55,751 nt of DNA, from assembly GCA_904420095.1 (NCBI GenBank), contig CAJFUB010000032.1:1-55751 (forward strand), read 5' to 3'. Shown here in pieces: positions 30,867 to 38,931 of the stretch (its first letter is position 1; each line of letters begins with the position of its first letter). The DNA comes from an uncultured Clostridia bacterium. GTDB taxonomy: Bacteria; Bacillota; Clostridia; UBA1212; UBA1255. A program made the position numbers and the translations under genes. The notes below the pieces were generated by a model. That model had not been told where the DNA came from and made no database searches. It saw only the letters and a program-made list of their open reading frames with translations.

Positions 30867-31982
30867 ATGAAAAAACTTGGATTTGGACTGATGCGCCTGC
30901 CGCTGACAAACGCAGAGGATCCGAAGAGCATCGATCTGGAGAAGCTGAAGCAGATGACGGACGAGTTTCTTGCCGGAGGATTTACATATTTTGACACTGC
31001 ATATATGTATCATGATTTTCAAAGCGAAATCGCGATCCGGAAAGCGCTTGTCGAAAGATATCCCAGAAGCGCCTTCACGCTGACCAGCAAGCTGCCGACG
31101 ATGTTTTTGAAAAAAGAAGAGGATATGGAGCGGATTTTCTGCGAACAGCTTGAAAAATGCGGCGTAGAATACTTTGATTATTATCTGCTTCATAGTCTTA
31201 ACGTTTCCCATTATGAGACGGCCGAGCGGCTCGGAGGCTTTGCGTTCCTTCAAAGGAAAAAGGCGGAGGGCCGGATCAAAAAGCTCGGCTTTTCCTATCA
31301 CGACAACGCCGAACTGCTGGACCGGATTCTGACGGAGCATCCGGAAACAGAAGTTGTGCAGCTTCAGATCAATTATTTGGACTGGGACGACCAGGGCATA
31401 CAATCCGGAAAATGTTATGAAACCGCCAGAAAGCATGGCAAAGAAATCATCGTCATGGAACCCGTAAAGGGCGGTACGCTTGCCAGGCTTCCGGAGCAGG
31501 CAGAGCATCTGCTGAAGGACTATGCGCCGGAGCGCTCGCCGGCCTCCTGGGCGATCCGGTTTGCCGCCAGTCTGGACGGCGTCCTGACGGTGCTGAGCGG
31601 AATGAGCAATTTTGAGCAGCTTCGCGACAACATGAGCTATATGAAAGCGTTTACTCCGCTGAAGGAATCAGAGAAAATGGTACTGCAGAAGGTCGTTTCG
31701 GCAATCCATAACGCGATCTCCATTCCTTGTACGGGGTGCAATTATTGTACCGTCGGATGCCCGCAGCACATCCGGATCCCGGAATATTTTTCTCTGTACA
31801 ATGCGGAAAAGCGCGCGCCGAGCAAGATGATTTCCCTGCAACGGGAATATAGTAATTATACGAAGAATGCGGGAAAGGCGTCGGACTGCATCGCCTGCGG
31901 GCAATGCGAACGGCAATGTCCTCAGCATATCGAAATTATCCGGCATCTAAAGGATGTCGCGGCAATCTTTGAATCAAAATAA
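30867..31982 (+). CDS. Aldo/keto reductase with two C-terminal 4Fe-4S motifs
   Basis: A 371-residue reductase starting MKKLGFGLMRLPL. The full aldo/keto catalytic set is readable: Asp and Tyr in YFDTAYMYH, Lys in TLTSKLP, His in YYLLHSLN. The C-terminal region has two ferredoxin motifs, CTGCNYCTVGC and CIACGQCERQC, each followed by proline. Proteins of this type (4Fe-4S aldo/keto reductases) probably couple a flavin-free NAD(P)H active site to electron carriers; substrate unknown. ATG 30867 has AGGAG 11 nt before it. The MerR gene begins 14 nt after its stop, so they form an operon. Confidence 0.9.
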   Translation: MKKLGFGLMRLPLTNAEDPKSIDLEKLKQMTDEFLAGGFTYFDTAYMYHDFQSEIAIRKALVERYPRSAFTLTSKLPTMFLKKEEDMERIFCEQLEKCGVEYFDYYLLHSLNVSHYETAERLGGFAFLQRKKAEGRIKKLGFSYHDNAELLDRILTEHPETEVVQLQINYLDWDDQGIQSGKCYETARKHGKEIIVMEPVKGGTLARLPEQAEHLLKDYAPERSPASWAIRFAASLDGVLTVLSGMSNFEQLRDNMSYMKAFTPLKESEKMVLQKVVSAIHNAISIPCTGCNYCTVGCPQHIRIPEYFSLYNAEKRAPSKMISLQREYSNYTKNAGKASDCIACGQCERQCPQHIEIIRHLKDVAAIFESK

Positions 31983-31996
31983 GGAGGGGGTTCCCG

Positions 31997-32389
31997 ATGA
32001 CCATTGCAGAGGTAAGCAGTCAATACGGCCTTTCGCCCGACACATTGCGCTATTATGAGCGGATCGGCCTGATTCCTCCGGTGCGCCGCACGGCGGGCGG
32101 AATCCGGGATTATTCCGAGAACGACTGCAGGTGGGTAAGCTTTGCGAAATGCATGCGCGGCGCGGGGCTTCAGGTCGAAGCGCTGATCGAATACGTTTCC
32201 CTGTTTCAAAAGGGCGACGCCACGATTGAAGCAAGAAAGCAGATTCTGATCGAGCAGCGGGACCAGCTGCTCGCCAGAATCGAAGCGCTGCAGTCTACGC
32301 TGGAGCGCCTGGACCGCAAAATTCAGCATTATGAAGACGTGATGCTGCCGTGCGAGCAAAAGCTTGCTGAACGGACGGAGGAACACTGA
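31997..32389 (+). CDS. MerR family regulator, AdhR-like
   Basis: The 130-residue protein has the MerR DNA-binding head (TIAEVSSQYGLSPDTLRYYERIGLIPPVRR), shown here as helix-turn-helix plus the RYYERxGL signature, followed by the wing and a long coiled-coil dimerisation helix (IEARKQILIEQRDQLLARIE). Length and sequence fit the AdhR/YyaN branch that senses aldehydes and activates aldo/keto reductase and dehydrogenase genes. The predicted targets are the two reductases; the promoter at 29485 has the right geometry. RBS AAGGAGGG precedes ATG 31997. Confidence 0.92.
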   Translation: MTIAEVSSQYGLSPDTLRYYERIGLIPPVRRTAGGIRDYSENDCRWVSFAKCMRGAGLQVEALIEYVSLFQKGDATIEARKQILIEQRDQLLARIEALQSTLERLDRKIQHYEDVMLPCEQKLAERTEEH

Positions 32390-32420
32390 ACGGAGTGCTT
32401 CAGAAAATACAGGATACGGC

Positions 32421-32449
32421 TTGCAATTCCGGATCCGGGGGAGTATCAT
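32421..32449 (+). promoter_or_regulatory. Sigma-A promoter of the NAD salvage operon
   Basis: TTGCAA (32421-32426), 17-nt spacer, TATCAT (32444-32449); predicted start near 32456, about 27 nt before GTG 32483. Confidence 0.6.
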
Positions 32450-32482
32450 TTTTGTGCGAATAAATAGCGAGGAGTGGTTCGC

Positions 32483-33016
32483 GTGAAAAAATGCCTCATC
32501 ATTGTAGACTATCAAAACGACTTTGTAAGCGGCGCTCTCGGCTTCCCTGAAGCCGCCGCGCTTGCGCCCCGGCTTGCTGAGAAAATCAGAACATACAAAG
32601 CGCAGGGAGACGACGTGATTTTTACATTCGATACGCATGGGGAAAATTATTCCGATACGCAGGAGGGGAGGCATCTGCCCGTACCGCACTGTATCGAAGG
32701 GACGCAGGGCCATGCGCTTGCGGGCGAAATCGCAGCCCTTTGCGAGGAGACGGACCGTTGCTTCCGCAAAAACACCTTTGGATCCGATGCACTGTACGAA
32801 TATTTGAAAAGAACGCCGTACGAGAGGATCGAGCTGGCGGGTGTGGTTTCTAATATTTGTGTGATTTCCAACGCCATTTTGGCAAAGACGGCGCAGCCGG
32901 AAACGCCGATCCTTGTAGACGCCGGCTGTACGGCGAGCGGCAGCGCCGCGCTGCATGCGGCGGCGCTCGATGTCATGGCGGGACTGCAGATCGAAATCAT
33001 TGGAAGGAAACAGTAA
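32483..33016 (+). CDS. Nicotinamidase-like cysteine hydrolase (isochorismatase family)
   Basis: A 177-residue hydrolase with the family triad Asp9 (VDYQNDF), Lys96 (RKNTFGS) and Cys126 (SNICVIS), and metal-site residues in DTHGENY. Nicotinamidase converts nicotinamide to nicotinate. The next gene, 2 nt downstream, is nicotinate phosphoribosyltransferase, so the pair forms the nicotinate branch of NAD salvage; this context supports the substrate. GTG 32483 is favoured over GTG 32474 because AGGAG (32470-32474) sits 8 nt before it. Confidence 0.82.
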   Translation: MKKCLIIVDYQNDFVSGALGFPEAAALAPRLAEKIRTYKAQGDDVIFTFDTHGENYSDTQEGRHLPVPHCIEGTQGHALAGEIAALCEETDRCFRKNTFGSDALYEYLKRTPYERIELAGVVSNICVISNAILAKTAQPETPILVDAGCTASGSAALHAAALDVMAGLQIEIIGRKQ

Positions 33017-33018
33017 AG

Positions 33019-34473
33019 ATGGAAGAAAGAAACTTATCGATGCTTTGTGACTTTTATGAGCTCACAATGGGAAACGGATATTTTAAAAACGGGTTTTATA
33101 ATAAATACACGTATTTCGACGTGTTCTTTCGAACGGTTCCGGACCGCGGCGGCTTTGCGATCGCTGCGGGACTGGAGCAGATCATTCGATATCTGGAACA
33201 GCTTTGCTTTACAGAGGAGGATATCGCATACTTACGCGCCAGAAAACTATTCGACGAAGAATTTCTGTCGTATCTTCGCAATTTCCGTTTTACGGGCGAT
33301 CTTCATGCGGTTCCCGAGGGGACTCCCGTGTTCCCGAACGAGCCGATTCTGACCGTGCGTGCGCCTGCGATCGAAGCGCAGCTGATCGAAACCTTTTTGC
33401 TGCTCACCCTGAATCATCAGTCTTTAATTGCAACGAAGGCCAACAGAATCGTGCGCGCCGCGCAGGGAAGAGCCGTGCTGGAGTTCGGTTCGCGCCGGGC
33501 GCAGGGAGCGGACGGCGCCGTGCTTGGCGCGCGCGCAGCATATATCGGCGGCTGCGCCGGGACAGCCTGTACGCTTACGGACGTGCTGTACGGCGTTCCT
33601 GCCGGCGGAACCATGGCGCATTCCTGGGTTCAGATGTTCGATACGGAATACGAAGCGTTTCGCACCTACTGCGAATTGTATCCCCATGGCGCAACGCTTC
33701 TGGTCGACACCTACAGTACGCTGAAAAGCGGCGTGCCCAACGCCATCCGAGCTTTTCGGGAGGTTTTGCTTCCGCAGGGAATCACGGATTTTGCAATCCG
33801 GCTTGACTCCGGAGACATTTCCTATCTTTCCAAAAAGGCCCGGGAAATGCTGGACGATGCGCATCTGGAATCCTGCAAAATCGTTGCTTCCAATGCGTTG
33901 GACGAATATCTGATCCGTGATCTGCTCATGCAGGGCGCGCAGATCGACACGTTCGGTGTAGGAGAGCGTTTGATCACTTCAAAAAGCGATCCCGTATTCG
34001 GCTGCGTATATAAGCTCGCGGCTGTGGAAAATGAGAACGGGACCATTATCCCCAAAATCAAGATAAGCGAAAATACGGCGAAGATCACGAATCCTCACTT
34101 TAAAAGGGTTTACCGTCTGTTTGACAACGAAAGCGGAAAGGCCATTGCGGACGAGCTTTGTATTCATGACGAGAAGATTTCGGAGGATTGTCCGCATACG
34201 ATTTTCGATCCCGAGGCGACGTGGAAAACGAAAACGCTGACGAATTTTACCGCAAAAGAACTGCTTGTTCCGATCTTCCGCGGCGGAGCGCGCGTATATG
34301 AAATTCCTCCGCTGGATGCGGTAAGAGCCTACTGCGCCGAGCAGGTGGAATCTCTCTGGGATGAAGTGAAACGCTTTGAAAACCCGCATAAGTATTATGT
34401 TGATCTTTCTCAGCGTCTTTGGGACGTAAAGCACGCCCTGCTGGAGAAGAATAAACAGGGAAAACCCGATTGA
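33019..34473 (+). CDS. pncB: Nicotinate phosphoribosyltransferase
   Basis: The 484-residue protein matches the family length and motifs: LSMLCDFYELTMGNGYF at the start, the FRTVPDRGGFAIAAGLEQ region, LEFGSRRAQG, the phosphoribosyl loop with GGTMAHSWVQM containing the conserved His, and RLDSGDISYLSKKARE. It makes nicotinate mononucleotide from nicotinate, PRPP and ATP. Start ATG 33019 comes directly after the nicotinamidase stop with GGAAGGA upstream; a longer in-frame reading into the preceding gene is not credible. The promoter of the next gene overlaps its stop codon. Confidence 0.95.
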   Translation: MEERNLSMLCDFYELTMGNGYFKNGFYNKYTYFDVFFRTVPDRGGFAIAAGLEQIIRYLEQLCFTEEDIAYLRARKLFDEEFLSYLRNFRFTGDLHAVPEGTPVFPNEPILTVRAPAIEAQLIETFLLLTLNHQSLIATKANRIVRAAQGRAVLEFGSRRAQGADGAVLGARAAYIGGCAGTACTLTDVLYGVPAGGTMAHSWVQMFDTEYEAFRTYCELYPHGATLLVDTYSTLKSGVPNAIRAFREVLLPQGITDFAIRLDSGDISYLSKKAREMLDDAHLESCKIVASNALDEYLIRDLLMQGAQIDTFGVGERLITSKSDPVFGCVYKLAAVENENGTIIPKIKISENTAKITNPHFKRVYRLFDNESGKAIADELCIHDEKISEDCPHTIFDPEATWKTKTLTNFTAKELLVPIFRGGARVYEIPPLDAVRAYCAEQVESLWDEVKRFENPHKYYVDLSQRLWDVKHALLEKNKQGKPD

Positions 34474-34498
34474 CAGGACGCTGCGCCTGTGATATCAT
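34470..34498 (+). promoter_or_regulatory. Promoter of the YcxB-like gene
   Basis: TTGACA (34470-34475) overlaps the pncB stop; 17-nt spacer; TATCAT (34493-34498) with TG upstream (extended -10). Confidence 0.65.
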
Positions 34499-34541
34499 AA
34501 GCCCACTTTTTGGAATCGAGGGACAGAAAGGTTCGCTACGG

Positions 34542-35066
34542 ATGGAAATTTCGGTCACGACTTGCTACGATTACAAACAGCTCCTGCGCTTTCAGTATTA
34601 CCACATGCTGCAGAGAAAAGCGATGTGGGTTTTTATCGCGATATGCGACCTGCTTCTTTTATGGCTGTTTGTCGCTTCCTATCTGGCATATGGCTTCCGA
34701 ATGGAGGTTCTGCTCAACCTGATTCTTCTGTTGCTGGTGTGGTTCGGCGTTCCGTTTGCCGCATGGGCCGTTCCCCGCATTACGATGAGAAAAGCCGCTA
34801 CGCTCGGCGCGGTCTGCAATTACACCTTCGGAGCCGAGGGCTTTCGGCTGAAATCGGAATCTCCGCAATTCCTCGAGGACTCCTTTGTGAAATACGTGTC
34901 GATCTACAAAGTATATGAATCCAGATACTGCTTTTATATCTATATATCAAAATTTCAGGCGTATATCCTTGACAAGAGCGATTTTACGGAAGGCACGCCG
35001 GAAGATCTGCGGGAGCTTCTCCGCGATACGACGGACGAAAAAAAGCTGAAGCTTTTAAAATGGTAA
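34542..35066 (+). CDS. YcxB-like membrane protein
   Basis: A 174-residue protein with two transmembrane segments near 27-47 and 54-76 and a cytoplasmic C-terminal domain (YTFGAEGFRLKSES, VSIYKVYESRYCFYIYISKFQAYIL) that fits the YcxB-like family of PH-like domains. These are widespread in Clostridia and Bacilli with no known activity. ATG 34542 is preferred: an earlier in-frame start at 34470 lies inside the promoter. It is single-gene, with no T-run terminator visible after it. The 250 nt that follow contain only the promoter of the next gene. Confidence 0.8.
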   Translation: MEISVTTCYDYKQLLRFQYYHMLQRKAMWVFIAICDLLLLWLFVASYLAYGFRMEVLLNLILLLLVWFGVPFAAWAVPRITMRKAATLGAVCNYTFGAEGFRLKSESPQFLEDSFVKYVSIYKVYESRYCFYIYISKFQAYILDKSDFTEGTPEDLRELLRDTTDEKKLKLLKW

Positions 35067-35249
35067 AGGACAAAACGGCATGCTCCGATTTGCATCCGAA
35101 GGAATCGGGTAAAAGCTGTACTCCGTTTTGCCGGAAATCCTGAAAAGGCAGGGCGCCAGAGCTGTCTATGCCGTGCGAGGCCGAGTGGCTCGCAAAGGGG
35201 AGCTAAAGGCAATAACAGAGCCGGTTTGATTGCAGCTGTGAAACGAAAT

Positions 35250-35277
35250 TTGACAGAACAAAATATTGCGTTAAAAT
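35250..35277 (+). promoter_or_regulatory. Sigma-A promoter of the SGNH hydrolase gene
   Basis: TTGACA (35250-35255), 16-nt spacer, TAAAAT (35272-35277). Predicted start near 35284, about 31 nt before the TTG start codon. Confidence 0.72.
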
Positions 35278-35314
35278 ATTAAAGAATAATTTATTAAACG
35301 GAGGAGACCGCACC

Positions 35315-35995
35315 TTGTTCGAGCGTGTTTGTGTGTTTGGGGATTCCATTGCAAAGGGCGTCGTGTACGACCAGGAGAAGAAAAAATACATCTTCCTCGG
35401 AGAAAGCTTTGTTAATCTGCTGAGTAGCGAGAAGCAGATTGAAATTCTCAACTTTTCCAAGTTTGGCTGTACAGTGGACAAGGGCCTGCAGGCCGTCGGA
35501 AAAAACATAGAACGGATCGAAGGCTGCGACCTGGTGGCGCTGGAATTTGGAGGGAATGACTGTGATTTTGACTGGGAACAGGTGGCTGCGGATCCCGAAG
35601 CAGAGCATTTACCCAAAACGCCGATCCGGAAATTTGTGGATTTGTACAAGTCTCTCATTGAAACGGTCCGGCAGGCGGGCAAGAAGATCGTCGTTCTGAA
35701 TCTTCCTCCTCTTGACGAAAACAAGTATTTTAAATGGATCAGCAGAGGCCGCAGCGCAGAAAATATTTTAAAATGGCTCGGCGGTGCGACGCGCTTTATT
35801 TATCACTGGCAGGAATCGTACAGCGTCGCTGTGAGCGGCATCGCGAACGCGCTGCAGGTGCCCTTGCTCGATATCCGCAGTATTTTTCTCAGAAACAGGC
35901 GTTATACGGATTTTCTGTGTGAGGACGGGATCCATCCGAACCTGGCAGGACACAGGCTGATTGCGGATGCCATCCATGCCGTGCCGATCAATTGA
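35315..35995 (+). CDS. SGNH/GDSL-type hydrolase
   Basis: The 226-residue protein has the SGNH blocks: VFGDS with nucleophile Ser11, the GC-containing FSKFGCTVDKG, the EFGGNDCDF block and C-terminal DGIHPNLAGH carrying the catalytic Asp and His. The family includes esterases, lipases and acetyl-xylan or peptidoglycan esterases; the substrate is not readable. No signal peptide, so cytoplasmic. The start is TTG at 35315, supported by GGAGGAG (35300-35306) at 8 nt; no ATG lies nearby in frame. Convergent with the sugar kinase at 36007. Confidence 0.88.
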   Translation: MFERVCVFGDSIAKGVVYDQEKKKYIFLGESFVNLLSSEKQIEILNFSKFGCTVDKGLQAVGKNIERIEGCDLVALEFGGNDCDFDWEQVAADPEAEHLPKTPIRKFVDLYKSLIETVRQAGKKIVVLNLPPLDENKYFKWISRGRSAENILKWLGGATRFIYHWQESYSVAVSGIANALQVPLLDIRSIFLRNRRYTDFLCEDGIHPNLAGHRLIADAIHAVPIN

Positions 35996-36006
35996 GGCCT
36001 GCCGGC

Positions 36007-36951
36007 TCACAGCTTTCGCAGCAATTTTAAAACGGTTTCTTGTTCAGGCGGCTGCGTTCCTCTTGTGAGGCAGGCCGCGCTGCCAAATGCGGCGCCCCAT
36101 CGCAGGGCGCTTTTCAGATCCGCTGTGTTTTCGTGAAAAAAGCCGTAGATTATACCGGCCAGCATGCTGTCTCCCGCGCCAACGGTAGAGACTGTGCGTT
36201 CTGTCTTGGGCGCGGTCAGAAAACCGGAAGCACCGCCCTTCGAGGCGTACGCGGCGCCGGCCGCTCCGCAGCTGACAACGGTGTGGGCACATTGTCCGCG
36301 GATGCAGAGCTGCTCCGCCCAAAGCACGGCCGCCTGCGGCGAGGGTGTTTCGGAACGCGGAAGACCGAGCAGTCCTGCCGCTTCCTCTGCATTCGGCTTC
36401 ATTAAAAACGGTGCGATTGCGGCTGCCGCTTCAATCATCAGGGAAGGGCAGTCCAGGAAGATTCTGCAATGCGGCGCGGCCCGCCGGACGGATTGCACGA
36501 ATTCAGCAAAATCCTTTTGCGTGATTCCGCGCGGCAGACTGCCGGAAAATACCGCTGCATCGGCGCGAGCCGCGGCGGGAAAAATCCGGGCGGAAAGCTC
36601 GGAAAGCAGAGCGGGGGAGGCGGTAAAGCTTTTGCTGCAAAGCCGTGTTTCGGAATCCGGGGCGTTTACAGAAATATTTTCCCGCACGGCGCCTTCCGCA
36701 GGAACATAAGAAACCGGTACGCCGTAACTGCCTGCCAGCCGGAGATATTCCGAAGCGTTTTCTGTACCAAGCAGCAGAAACGCTTCGGTGGAAATGCCGA
36801 ATGCATGCAGCGCGCGCGAAACATTCATGCCCTTTCCGGCAGCAAAAAGCTCACGGCAGGAAACAATGTTGTCCCTGCCGATCACAAATTTTTCCGTATA
36901 ATAATGAATATCAATTACGGGATTGACCGTAACGGTGAGAATGTCCGTCAT
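36007..36951 (-). CDS. PfkB family sugar kinase, 1-phosphofructokinase-like
   Basis: A 314-residue ribokinase-fold enzyme. It starts ILTVTVNPVIDIHYYTEKF, as 1-phosphofructokinases and tagatose-6-phosphate kinases do, has GKGMNVSRAL and FSGSLPRGI, and ends with the PfkB signature STVGAGDSMLAGII holding the catalytic Asp. Likely substrate is a hexose phosphate (fructose 1-phosphate or tagatose 6-phosphate), but no PTS gene is nearby. ATG 36951 overlaps the ftsH TGA (ATGA), so it is coupled to ftsH, an unusual pairing. The 73 residues of extra N-terminus in the longer frame are ftsH sequence in another frame. Confidence 0.85.
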   Translation of the reverse strand: MTDILTVTVNPVIDIHYYTEKFVIGRDNIVSCRELFAAGKGMNVSRALHAFGISTEAFLLLGTENASEYLRLAGSYGVPVSYVPAEGAVRENISVNAPDSETRLCSKSFTASPALLSELSARIFPAAARADAAVFSGSLPRGITQKDFAEFVQSVRRAAPHCRIFLDCPSLMIEAAAAIAPFLMKPNAEEAAGLLGLPRSETPSPQAAVLWAEQLCIRGQCAHTVVSCGAAGAAYASKGGASGFLTAPKTERTVSTVGAGDSMLAGIIYGFFHENTADLKSALRWGAAFGSAACLTRGTQPPEQETVLKLLRKL

Positions 36952-38819
36952 ACGCCTTCGTCCGCGCTTGCAAGGACGATATCCGGCTCCAGCTCGGAAA
37001 ACAGCTTCCGGAATTCGTCGCCTGTCAGGTTTTCCTTCTCGTAAAGCACTGCGGCGATTGCATCCAGCGTGGCCTTGTGGTCCTTCAGAAGCGCCAGCGC
37101 TTTTTGATAACAATCTGCGATGATTGCATGCGTCTCCGCATCGATTTTGGCAAAGGTAGCGTCTGAACAATTCATCGTCTTCGTATCGACAAGATACATG
37201 CTATTTTTCTTTTGCCAGTTGACAAATCCAAAGGTGTCGCTCATTCCGTAGGTCGTGATGATATTCCGCGCCATCTCTGTGGCCCGTTCGATATCATTAG
37301 AGGCGCCCGTCGTAACGGAGTCGAATTCGATCTCCTCGGAGGCTCGGCCTCCAGTTAAAATAATAATTTCCTCAAGCAGCTCCTTCTTCGTCAGCAGAAC
37401 CTTTTCTTTCTTTGCAACATGCATGACGTATCCAAGCGTTCCGGACGTCCGCGGAATGATCGTAATTTTATGCACAGGCTCTGTATGCGTGAGCAGGGAG
37501 GTAACCAGCGCATGCCCCGTTTCGTGATATGCTACGATTTTTTTCTCCTCGTTTGACATCACGCGGTTTTTCTTTTCTTCTCCGGCGATAATGACCTCGA
37601 TCGCTTCGTCGAGCTCCTGCTGGCTGACGCGCACCTTCCCCGCGCGTACCGCTCTGAGCGCCGCCTCGTTGATGATATTCTCAAGATCGGCTCCCGAAGC
37701 GCCCGGCGTCGCTCTGGCAACGACTTCAAAATCCACGTCGGGCTCCATAAGTACGTTCCTTGCATGAACCTTCAGAATGTCGACGCGGCCTTTCTGATCG
37801 GGGAGATCCACGATGATTCTGCGGTCGAAGCGCCCCGGCCGCAGAAGCGCTTTGTCCAGTACCTCCGGCCGGTTGGTGGCGGCGAGAATCACGACGCCCT
37901 TTGAGGAATCAAAGCCGTCCATTTCTGCCAGAAGCTGGTTGAGCGTCTGCTCCCGTTCGTCGTTGGAGCCCAGCCCGTTGTCGCGGCTTTTGCCGATGGC
38001 GTCGATTTCGTCGATAAAGACGATACACGGCGCGTTTTCGACCGCCTGGCGGAACAAATCGCGGACGCGTGAGGCGCCGACGCCCACAAACATTTCTACA
38101 AATTCAGAACCGGAAAGAGAGAAAAACGGCACCTTCGCCTCTCCCGCGACCGCTTTGGCAAGAAGCGTTTTACCGGTTCCCGGCGGTCCGACTAAAAGCG
38201 CGCCCTTGGGCAGCTTCGCCCCGATCGCGGTATATTTTCCGGGATTGTTTAAGAAATCGATGATTTCTACGAGATTCTGTTTTGCCTCGTCCTGACCGGC
38301 AACGTCTGCAAATGTTTTTCCGGTGGACTTTTCCGCATAAATTTTACTTGTGTTCTTTCCGAACGACATTACGCCGCCGCCCATCCGCTTGTTCATGGAA
38401 CGCATCAGGACTACGAACAAAACGACCATAATTACAGTTGGGAGCACATAGGCGATCAAAATTTCCAGCCAGATATTCGAGCTCACGATCGGAGAATCGT
38501 ATTTAATCCCTTTTTCGTCCAGCAGGGACAGAAGCGCCGTGCTTTCGTGAAACTCGTTGTTAATGTTTCCCGTGACGTAGTAAACGTTGGAGGTCTCGAA
38601 ATCCTTCGGCTTCATCGTATATTGCTTCGAATTGACTTCTACCTGCTGGGCCTCGTCATTTTCCACCTTCTGGACAAATTCGCTGAACGAGATTTCTTTA
38701 TAATCCGGCTCCATGAGCTTCGGAAGCATCGTATAGCTGATGATCAGAACGATCCCCAAAAGAATAATGTAATATGCGAAAATCGGTATCTTTTTTTTAT
38801 TTCCCGGCTTGTCGTTCAC
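36948..38819 (-). CDS. ftsH: ATP-dependent zinc metalloprotease FtsH
   Basis: A 623-residue membrane AAA protease. Two transmembrane segments (about 12-32 and 115-137) flank the small external domain; then AAA ATPase with Walker A GPPGTGKT, Walker [12 protein letters not shown] and the second region of homology [18 protein letters not shown]; then the M41 protease with zinc motif HETGH at 432-436. It degrades membrane and unfolded proteins. The start is GTG 38819 with AGGAGGG upstream and a good promoter at 38881-38853. It diverges from the alpha-rhamnosidase gene and is coupled downstream to a sugar kinase. Confidence 0.97.
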   Translation of the reverse strand: MNDKPGNKKKIPIFAYYIILLGIVLIISYTMLPKLMEPDYKEISFSEFVQKVENDEAQQVEVNSKQYTMKPKDFETSNVYYVTGNINNEFHESTALLSLLDEKGIKYDSPIVSSNIWLEILIAYVLPTVIMVVLFVVLMRSMNKRMGGGVMSFGKNTSKIYAEKSTGKTFADVAGQDEAKQNLVEIIDFLNNPGKYTAIGAKLPKGALLVGPPGTGKTLLAKAVAGEAKVPFFSLSGSEFVEMFVGVGASRVRDLFRQAVENAPCIVFIDEIDAIGKSRDNGLGSNDEREQTLNQLLAEMDGFDSSKGVVILAATNRPEVLDKALLRPGRFDRRIIVDLPDQKGRVDILKVHARNVLMEPDVDFEVVARATPGASGADLENIINEAALRAVRAGKVRVSQQELDEAIEVIIAGEEKKNRVMSNEEKKIVAYHETGHALVTSLLTHTEPVHKITIIPRTSGTLGYVMHVAKKEKVLLTKKELLEEIIILTGGRASEEIEFDSVTTGASNDIERATEMARNIITTYGMSDTFGFVNWQKKNSMYLVDTKTMNCSDATFAKIDAETHAIIADCYQKALALLKDHKATLDAIAAVLYEKENLTGDEFRKLFSELEPDIVLASADEGV

Positions 38820-38852
38820 TTGTAAAATCCCTCCTAAATTGGGCTTTTGTAT

Positions 38853-38894
38853 ATTATAGCAAACAATTGTATTTTCCGCAATTTATGTTAAAAT
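38853..38894. promoter_or_regulatory. Overlapping divergent promoters for ftsH and the rhamnosidase gene
   Basis: Reverse (ftsH): TTGCGG (38881-38876), 17 nt, TATAAT (38858-38853). Forward (rhamnosidase): TTGTAT (38867-38872), 16 nt, TAAAAT (38889-38894) with an upstream TG. The two core promoters overlap by about 15 bp, so RNA polymerase binding should be mutually exclusive. Confidence 0.68.
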
Positions 38895-38931
38895 ATCAAC
38901 GAAATCCAAAAACACGACAGGAAGTGAGAGA

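Noticed and set aside
31922-32956. 344-codon reverse frame
   Set aside because: It spans a MerR gene, a promoter and the nicotinamidase gene, all supported on the forward strand.
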